A stretch of DNA of 8,161 nucleotides from Sodaliphilus sp050873765 (GTDB taxonomy: Bacteria > Bacteroidota > Bacteroidia > Bacteroidales > Muribaculaceae), in contig JBNMJK010000093.1 of the NCBI GenBank assembly GCA_050873765.1, positions 1 through 8,161 of the forward strand. The letters are read 5' to 3'. The position numbers and the translations under genes were made by a program. Positions 1-5,632 of this stretch are shown here, in pieces; the stretch's first letter is position 1, and the number at the start of each line of letters is the position of its first letter. The notes under the pieces were generated by a model. That model made no database searches and was not told the origin of the DNA. It saw nothing but the letters and a program-made list of their open reading frames with translations.

Positions 1-405
1 GGCAATACATGGGCCGATTGGCGCACCCACACCCGACTCTCCTCGGCCAGTCTGTCCGCTTGTACGGAAAAAGTCGCCATTCACACCTAAAAAATACTGG
101 GCACCGGGGCGCGACTTGCGGCGCGACATTCCCGAAATAGTTTCACCACCGGCATATTTGTCTTGCCCCATCACGGCAGAAAAGGTGACGAGCGGATTGT
201 TCAGGTCGGTGATGGAATAGCGCACATACATCTGCCGACCGGCATCAGTGCGCATCAAAAGCTGTGTGCAACTTGTGCTTGGCCCCACCATGGCATGGTA
301 AAGGGTGTCGGCCACAAATTCCGTGCCACGAATATTATAGTGAATAGAGGCGTTTGCCAATCCACCCACCGCTGCCAAGAGCAGCGAAATCATTCCTTTT
401 TTCAT
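1..405 (-). CDS. Paralog D: NAGPA-type phosphodiester glycosidase, N-terminal part only (cut by window start)
   Basis: The reading frame starts with ATG at 405-403 and runs open off the left edge, giving 135 codons with no stop. The protein starts MKKGMISLLLAAVGGLANAS, a typical Sec signal peptide with a predicted cut after LANA. After it come YNIRGTEF, DTLYHAMVGPST and DAGRQMYV, then the family motif GVNGDFF at about residues 109-113, followed by TSGQTGRGES. These line up without gaps with the first 135 residues of paralog C, with which it shares DAGRQMYV, VMGQD and IGPC, so D and C look like sister copies. The catalytic DGRSP and DGGGSS motifs and any dockerin tail would lie outside the window. 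It has GPST where the other copies have GPGT. The gene sits directly downstream of a 71-bp repeat element that ends about 20 bp before its start codon. Its family is clear; whether it is complete cannot be seen. Confidence 0.9.
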   Translation of the reverse strand, partial: MKKGMISLLLAAVGGLANASIHYNIRGTEFVADTLYHAMVGPSTSCTQLLMRTDAGRQMYVRYSITDLNNPLVTFSAVMGQDKYAGGETISGMSRRKSRPGAQYFLGVNGDFFRTSGQTGRGESGVGAPIGPCIA

Positions 406-424
406 TCTCAATATAGGATTATAT

Positions 425-760
425 CAGAAATTAGAAATTAGATATTAGAAGTTAGAAGAAGTCATGAAGTTTAAGAAGTTAAGACGAATGTCTAACTGGC
501 TTCTAACCTATAATTTCAGAAGTTAGAAGAAGTCATGAAGTTTAAGAAGTTAAGACGAATGTCTAACTGGCCTCTAACCTCTAACCTCAGAAGTTAGAAG
601 AAGTCATGAAGTTTAAGAAGTTAAGACGAATGTCTAACTGGCTTCTAACCTATAATTTCAGAAGTTAGAAGAAGTCATGAAGTTTAGGAAGTTAAGACGA
701 ATGTCTAACTGGCTTCTAACCTCTAACCTCTAACCTCTAATTTCTAATCTCTAATTTCTC
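425..760. repeat. Intergenic repeat element: four 71-bp direct repeats bounded by ~31-bp imperfect inverted repeats
   Basis: Four tandem units lie at 447-517, 518-588, 589-659 and 660-730, each exactly 71 bp. Units 1 and 3 are identical; units 2 and 4 differ from them by only a few bases, mostly near the end. Each unit can fold. An outer stem pairs GTTAGAAG with CTTCTAAC (451-458 with 500-507 in unit 1; the CTT is CCT in unit 2). An inner stem pairs AGTTaAGAC with GTCTAACT around a GAAT loop (477-497 in unit 1). The array is bracketed by inverted repeats: 425-455 matches the reverse complement of 730-760 at 27 of 31 positions. The element fills nearly all of the gap between paralogs C and D, which holds no convincing gene. 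It contains no transposase. It resembles a non-autonomous palindromic repeat (MITE- or REP/BIME-like), but I cannot assign it to a named family. Possible roles are transcription attenuation between C and D, mRNA 3'-end protection, or a recombination target. Confidence 0.9.
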
Positions 761-3147
761 AGAATCATATTGATGAGGGCGGTTACATCGCTCACGTTCA
801 CCGAGCCGTCAGCGTTGAGGTCGCATGCAGCGTCGGCATACTCGTTCAAGCCCAAAATTTTATTGATGAGGGCGGTCACATCGCTCACGTTCACCACGCC
901 ATCGCCGTTGAGGTCACCCCTCTTGTTAGTGGCTGGAATGGTGTTGTAAACGGTCTCAAAGCCATCGAAGTCGATGGTGTATTGCTTGCCGGTGGTAGAA
1001 GAGCCCATGTTGAGCTGAATGGTGTTGAGCGTGATGGGATAATTCTTCATGTCGGCTGAATCCATCCATGCAGCGGTGGGCAACTCCAATTCAATCGTCT
1101 TCCCTGCCACCACGGTGTCGGGGGTAAGGGTCTGGTAAACAATTTTCTGGCCGTTGGGGCGCAAGCCTAACACCACATTCTTCACAGGTGCCTCACCGGG
1201 GTTGAAGCGAACACGAATGGCATCGGGCAAACTCCACAGACGTATGCTCTTGGCGAGCACAATCTTGGGGCTGCGGCCCGAAGCACCCTTATAAGTGTAG
1301 GTGAAGCCGTCGCCATGGGCGGTGCTCACAGCACTCTTTCCGCCCGTCTGGGTAATCTTCCAGGTGGCCACATCTAAATTCGGATCGATAGGCATCACAT
1401 GGGCAGTGGGGCGTTCCACCGTCACCTTCATCGTGTCAATCAACTCACCAATTTGTCCATACACATCAGCCTCGCCATTGGCCACTCCATGGAGCGTGCC
1501 TGTGGCAGGGTCGATTTGCACAACCGCCTCATCACTGCTCCACCACTTCATCACCGACGAATGGATAGGCATGGTCACGCCATTCTCTGTATTGGTCACT
1601 TCCACGGTGTAGGCGTGGTAGGTGTCGGTCACTATCGAGTCGTTCTTGAATTTGATGCCTGCGCCTTCACCGAAAATCTGCACTGGCACAGTGGCTGTCA
1701 TGCCATTATAATGCGCTGTAATCAAGCCATCGCCGCTGCCATCGCCAAAAAACACACTGTCTTGCTGCACATGTCCCACCGAAGATGGGCATGAGAGCGT
1801 TACGCCGTGGAGGTCGGTGTCGATGAGCAGGCCATACTGGTTGTAACCATAGAATTTAGGGCGATAGATGCCATATTTAGGCACTTTTGCCACCCAGTCA
1901 ACAAAGGCGATACTGGCAATGGTGCTGTCGTCGGGGGCGGTATATACGGCAAAGATACCATTACCGTCGGCGCGCTCTGAGCCATCACTCGGCACATTGC
2001 GCACACCAAGCGAACTGGAATAGAACGTTGATGAGCCGCCACTGTCCATATTCACAGCATCGGTAGCGCCAAGCAGCCGAAGCAGGTCGGCTATCTCAGT
2101 GGTGCGGGCGCCGCTTGATATGGGAGAGCGGCCATCGATGGTGAGAAACATTATGGTTTTGCCGCCATCAGCAATAGCCACAGCGGTGACTGGCTGGTTG
2201 GAGCCAAATTCTTCAAGCAGATACTCGGTGTCGGTCACCTCTCCATGATGCAGACTGTTGGGCCAGCTCGACATCATGGTGTGGGGATAAACCTCCTTGC
2301 CGTCGATATTGGCATGAAACTCTACCGTGATTTCATCGCCGGCTTTCAGTGCCTTCACAAATTCGCTGCCGGTGCCCTGTCCATGAAGCACAAAGCCATC
2401 GGCTGGTATATCCATATCACCTGCGGTAGATGGCGCGGCAGTGGCCACCATCTTGAAGGGCTTTCCAAACACAAACTGCTGGTCATCGGCCAGTTGCAGC
2501 GCAATCTCTGCATCGCCGGAAGGCATATTGGTGCCACCGAAGAAATGGCTATTGTAGAGAATCACACGGTTGCCCGGATCAGGATTCACTAGGTTCACGC
2601 CGTCTAAATTCATTTTCACGCCACCGGCACTGGTCACGGAGCCAGAAAACTTCGTGCAGCCGATAATGGGATTCTGCCGCTTAGCATCAAGCACAAACTG
2701 CGTGTAGTTGGTGTTGGTGTTCGCCTTGTAGATTTCACCGTCCACCACACAGGGGCCAATGGGAATACCCACCATCGACTCGCCACGCCGCGTAGTGCCG
2801 GAGGTGTAGAAAAAGTCGCCGTTCACACCGAGGAAATAACGCGCACCGGGGCGCGACTTACGCTCCGACATGCTACGCACCGTTTCGGTGCCTGCTATGT
2901 GGTCCTGCCCCATCACCGTACTGAAGGAGATGAAAGGGTTCGTCAGGTCCATCTTCGCATAGTAAACATACATTTGCCGGCCGGCATCGGAGCGCATCAG
3001 CAGAGAGGTTTGCCACGTGCCTGGGCCAAGCATGGCATGGTACAGTGTATCGGTCTGATACACCGTGCCACGCACATTATACTGGGTGGAAGCATTGGCG
3101 CCAAGTGCCAGAGCACACGCCAATGCCAAAATTGAGGTTTTCTTCAT
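751..3147 (-). CDS. Paralog C: secreted NAGPA-family protein with Big-like and dockerin domains; active-site motifs diverged
   Basis: 798 residues, starting at ATG 3147-3145. A signal peptide occupies residues 1-19 (cut after GANA). The NAGPA (PF09992-type) domain covers about 30-405, with GVNGDFF at 107-113, DGRSP at 338-342 and DSGGSS at 368-373. A Big_2-like region lies at about 495-577 (WWSSDE, TGTLHGVANG), a conserved beta-rich domain of unknown name at about 580-735, and two dockerin-type loops at 745-757 (DLNGDGVVNVSDV) and 776-788. Unlike paralogs A and B, it lacks HPR(T/S): the aligned stretch reads QPVTAVA near 318-324. It has DSGG for DGGG, and SSWP where the others have SGNP. Family members cleave sugar-phosphodiester bonds, but these losses make catalysis doubtful here. 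The gene starts 10 bp after the stop of paralog B, so the two are probably one transcript with coupled translation. The last codons (Arg-Asn-stop) lie in the flanking inverted repeat. Confidence 0.93.
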   Translation of the reverse strand: MKKTSILALACALALGANASTQYNVRGTVYQTDTLYHAMLGPGTWQTSLLMRSDAGRQMYVYYAKMDLTNPFISFSTVMGQDHIAGTETVRSMSERKSRPGARYFLGVNGDFFYTSGTTRRGESMVGIPIGPCVVDGEIYKANTNTNYTQFVLDAKRQNPIIGCTKFSGSVTSAGGVKMNLDGVNLVNPDPGNRVILYNSHFFGGTNMPSGDAEIALQLADDQQFVFGKPFKMVATAAPSTAGDMDIPADGFVLHGQGTGSEFVKALKAGDEITVEFHANIDGKEVYPHTMMSSWPNSLHHGEVTDTEYLLEEFGSNQPVTAVAIADGGKTIMFLTIDGRSPISSGARTTEIADLLRLLGATDAVNMDSGGSSTFYSSSLGVRNVPSDGSERADGNGIFAVYTAPDDSTIASIAFVDWVAKVPKYGIYRPKFYGYNQYGLLIDTDLHGVTLSCPSSVGHVQQDSVFFGDGSGDGLITAHYNGMTATVPVQIFGEGAGIKFKNDSIVTDTYHAYTVEVTNTENGVTMPIHSSVMKWWSSDEAVVQIDPATGTLHGVANGEADVYGQIGELIDTMKVTVERPTAHVMPIDPNLDVATWKITQTGGKSAVSTAHGDGFTYTYKGASGRSPKIVLAKSIRLWSLPDAIRVRFNPGEAPVKNVVLGLRPNGQKIVYQTLTPDTVVAGKTIELELPTAAWMDSADMKNYPITLNTIQLNMGSSTTGKQYTIDFDGFETVYNTIPATNKRGDLNGDGVVNVSDVTALINKILGLNEYADAACDLNADGSVNVSDVTALINMILRN

Positions 3148-3157
3148 CAGATAGAAA

Positions 3158-5524
3158 TTATTTAAGCATCATACCTATCAGGTCGGTCACATCGCTCACG
3201 TTGATCACGCCATCGGCATTAATATCGCACACGGCATCGCTGTAATCAGCCAAGCCAAGAATTTTGTTAATCAGCGCAGAGGCATCACTCACGTTCACCA
3301 CGCCGTCGGCATTGATGTCGCCAGTGGCAGCCTGAGCAGGAATGGCATCATAAACTGTGGCAAAGTTCTTAAACACCATGTGATACTGCTTGCCGGCAGT
3401 GGAGGCGTTCATATTGAACTGGATAGAACTTAAAGTGACTGGATAATTGCCCATATCGGCAGCGTTGGTCCAAGCCGATGTGCGAAGGTCGATGTCGGTG
3501 TAGGCATTAGGTGCCAAACCAGCCAAATCCACAGTGTGATAGGTCATGCTCTCGCCATTGGCGCGCACGCCCAGCACCATATTCTTCACGGGTGCCTCAC
3601 CGGGGTTCAAGGTCACGCGGATAGCGTCGGGCAAGCTCCAGAGGCGAATACTCTTTGTCAGCACAATTTTCGGGCCACGGGCCGAAGCACCGGTGTAAAC
3701 ATAATCAATGCCGCTTTCCAAAGCTGTGGCCGTGGTGTTCTTGCCGCCTGTCTGGCTGATTTTCCATGTTTTCACATCTAAATTCGGATCGATGGGCATC
3801 ACGTGGGCAGTGGGGCGCTCCACCACCACTTTCAAGGTGTCGGACACTTCGCCAATTTTGCCAATCACGTAAGCCACGCCATCGGCCACACCTTTCAGCA
3901 CGCCCGTGTGCGCGTCCACTTTCACCACATTCTCATCAGTGCTCGTCCATAAAAGGGCTGCGGGATTGATAGGCATCGTGGTTTCGCCCACCATGCTCTC
4001 CACATCTATAACGTAGTCGTGGAAAGTGTCGTTGATAATCGAGTCGTGCACAATGGCGATGGCGTCGGCGGAGTTTTGCACTTGTGCGGTGATCGTGGTG
4101 GTGATGCCGCCGAATGTGGCGGTAAGCACACCTTCGGCAAGCAAGCCATCGGCATAGAATGTGGTGTCGCCTATCACATGGCCAAGAGCCTCGTCGCAAG
4201 TGATTTTCACACCTTTCACATCGGTGTTCACAAGCATTCCATACTGGTTGTAGCCGTAGAATTTTGGCGTGTACATACCATATTTAGGCAAGCGCAGACA
4301 GTAGTCCACATAGCGTATTTCAGTAACGGTGCTGTCGTCGGGAGCCTCACTCACGGCAAAGATGCCATTACTGTCGGCACGCTCATTGCCGTCGCTGGGC
4401 TTGTTTCTCACACCGAGGGCACTGGAATAGAGGCAAGTGGAGCCGCCGCCGTCCACGTTAATAGCCTGCCATGCGCCAGCATATTTCATCAAAGCGCCAA
4501 GGGCTGGTGTGGTGGCGCCATCGCTCAGTGGCGAACGACCGTCAACCACCAAGAATATCACTTTCTTGCCATCTTGACTGTAGCCCAGCACCGTGCGTGG
4601 GTGAACCGAAGTGTCGCCGTTGTTCACCACCTGCCCGTCGCTCAGCACCCATGGATTACCCGATACAATTTCTGTAGGGGCAAATGGCGAGCCGTCGAGA
4701 TAGGCGTTGAGGGTGAGGGTGAGCTGGTCGCCAGGCTTCAGTCCGGCGATAAATGAGGCTGCCGAACCTTTTCCGGTGAGCACGAGTCCCTCGCTGGGCA
4801 CGTCCATATCGCCATCGCTGCTGGGAGTGTTCACCACCTCCAGTTTGCACTGCTTGGCAAAAGCGAAGGAGTCGTCGCCATCCACATAGCGCACTTGCAC
4901 CTCTGTGACATTACTTTCATTGGTGCCTTTGAAATATTTGGGGTTGTAGAGTGTGACGGCATTGTAAACAGCATCGGTGTTGATGCCGCCGATATTCGCC
5001 TTTCCGTTAGTGCCTTCCACTGTGCCACTGAAAGTGACATTGCCGATTTGAGGCACTTTATTGGCATCGATGGTGTACTGGATTTCGGAGCCATTTACGC
5101 CTTTATAGATCACGCCTTTTGCCATCGACGACGCAATAGGTGCGCCCACCATCGACTGGCCGCGGCGTGTGGTGCCAGAGGTGAACCAGAAGTCGCCGTT
5201 CACACCCACAAAGTAGCGCTGGCCGGGCTGTGTCTTGCGGTTACACATCTGCGACACGGTTTCGCCGCCTGCCATCATATCCGTGCCACTCACCGCACGA
5301 ATTTTCACATAAGGATTCGTCAAGTCCACTGTGGTGTAAAACACCCGCAGGTGGCGGTTGCCGCTCTGGAGCAGCAGGGAAGTCTGCGTGGTGCCTGGTC
5401 CCACATAAGCATGGAATGTGGTGTCAACCGAATAGGCGGTACCCACCACATCGCACACGCCTTTAGCATTCGCTCCGAGTGCCACGGCACCCAGAAGCAT
5501 CAAGGCTGAAATTGTTTTTTTCAT
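3158..5524 (-). CDS. Paralog B: secreted phosphodiester glycosidase (NAGPA family) with Big-like and dockerin domains
   Basis: 788 residues from ATG 5524-5522. The open frame extends upstream to 5587, but the shorter start is preferred: it gives MKKTISALMLLGAVALGANA, a clean signal peptide matching the other copies, and the longer one would run through the terminator hairpin at 5559-5603. NAGPA motifs are GVNGDFW (107-113, with Trp where the others have Phe), SGNPWVLSDG (288-297), HPRTVLG (308-314), DGRSP (328-332) and NVDGGGST (356-363). A Big_2-like region follows at about 485-570 (LLWTSTDE, TGVLKGVADG). The conserved beta-rich domain spans about 572-728. Two dockerin loops lie at 736-748 and 767-779 (DINADGVINVSDV). 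The motif set fits an active enzyme on exported or environmental sugar-phosphodiester substrates; the actual substrate is unknown. It is probably the first gene of a B-C operon. Confidence 0.94.
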   Translation of the reverse strand: MKKTISALMLLGAVALGANAKGVCDVVGTAYSVDTTFHAYVGPGTTQTSLLLQSGNRHLRVFYTTVDLTNPYVKIRAVSGTDMMAGGETVSQMCNRKTQPGQRYFVGVNGDFWFTSGTTRRGQSMVGAPIASSMAKGVIYKGVNGSEIQYTIDANKVPQIGNVTFSGTVEGTNGKANIGGINTDAVYNAVTLYNPKYFKGTNESNVTEVQVRYVDGDDSFAFAKQCKLEVVNTPSSDGDMDVPSEGLVLTGKGSAASFIAGLKPGDQLTLTLNAYLDGSPFAPTEIVSGNPWVLSDGQVVNNGDTSVHPRTVLGYSQDGKKVIFLVVDGRSPLSDGATTPALGALMKYAGAWQAINVDGGGSTCLYSSALGVRNKPSDGNERADSNGIFAVSEAPDDSTVTEIRYVDYCLRLPKYGMYTPKFYGYNQYGMLVNTDVKGVKITCDEALGHVIGDTTFYADGLLAEGVLTATFGGITTTITAQVQNSADAIAIVHDSIINDTFHDYVIDVESMVGETTMPINPAALLWTSTDENVVKVDAHTGVLKGVADGVAYVIGKIGEVSDTLKVVVERPTAHVMPIDPNLDVKTWKISQTGGKNTTATALESGIDYVYTGASARGPKIVLTKSIRLWSLPDAIRVTLNPGEAPVKNMVLGVRANGESMTYHTVDLAGLAPNAYTDIDLRTSAWTNAADMGNYPVTLSSIQFNMNASTAGKQYHMVFKNFATVYDAIPAQAATGDINADGVVNVSDASALINKILGLADYSDAVCDINADGVINVSDVTDLIGMMLK

Positions 5525-5558
5525 TGTGATTCTGTTTTTCGCACATATTTTAATTTTA

Positions 5559-5603
5559 AAAAGCTGCTTGAGATTCATGCAGAACAAATCTCAAACAGCT
5601 TTT
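5559..5603 (-). terminator. Probable intrinsic terminator after paralog A
   Basis: A long inverted repeat has arms at 5559-5575 and 5587-5603 and an 11-nt loop. Sixteen of 17 positions are Watson-Crick pairs; the remaining one is a U-G wobble in the minus-strand RNA. The minus-strand 3' arm ends in a run of five T followed by A/T-rich sequence. It begins 30 bp after the stop codon of paralog A and ends 34 bp before the start of paralog B, which fits termination of A and independent initiation of B. The U tract is short and interrupted, so read-through is possible, and on the plus strand the stem ends in four T. No convincing Bacteroidetes promoter (TTTG ... TAnnTTTG) was found in the remaining gap. 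Confidence 0.7.
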
Positions 5604-5632
5604 AAGTATCATATTAAGCTATGTGCAATGCG

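Noticed and set aside
406..424. TATAAT-like promoter just upstream of paralog D
   Set aside because: It is an isolated A/T-rich hexamer too close to the start codon, with no matching Bacteroidetes -33/-7 pair.
447..730. CRISPR array
   Set aside because: The 71-bp units abut directly with no variable spacers and there are no cas genes nearby.
417..770. Target-site duplication flanking the repeat element (GATTATAT at 417-424 versus AATCATAT at 763-770)
   Set aside because: Only 6 of 8 bases agree, and the right copy encodes conserved dockerin residues (Met-Ile), so the resemblance is probably chance.
754..960. T9SS C-terminal sorting domain
   Set aside because: The C-termini are DxNxDG dockerin loops with following helices, not the beta-rich T9SS sorting domain.
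5525..5587. Longer start for paralog B at 5587 (21 extra residues)
   Set aside because: It would place the start inside the terminator hairpin and put a charged extension before a clean signal peptide that matches the other copies.
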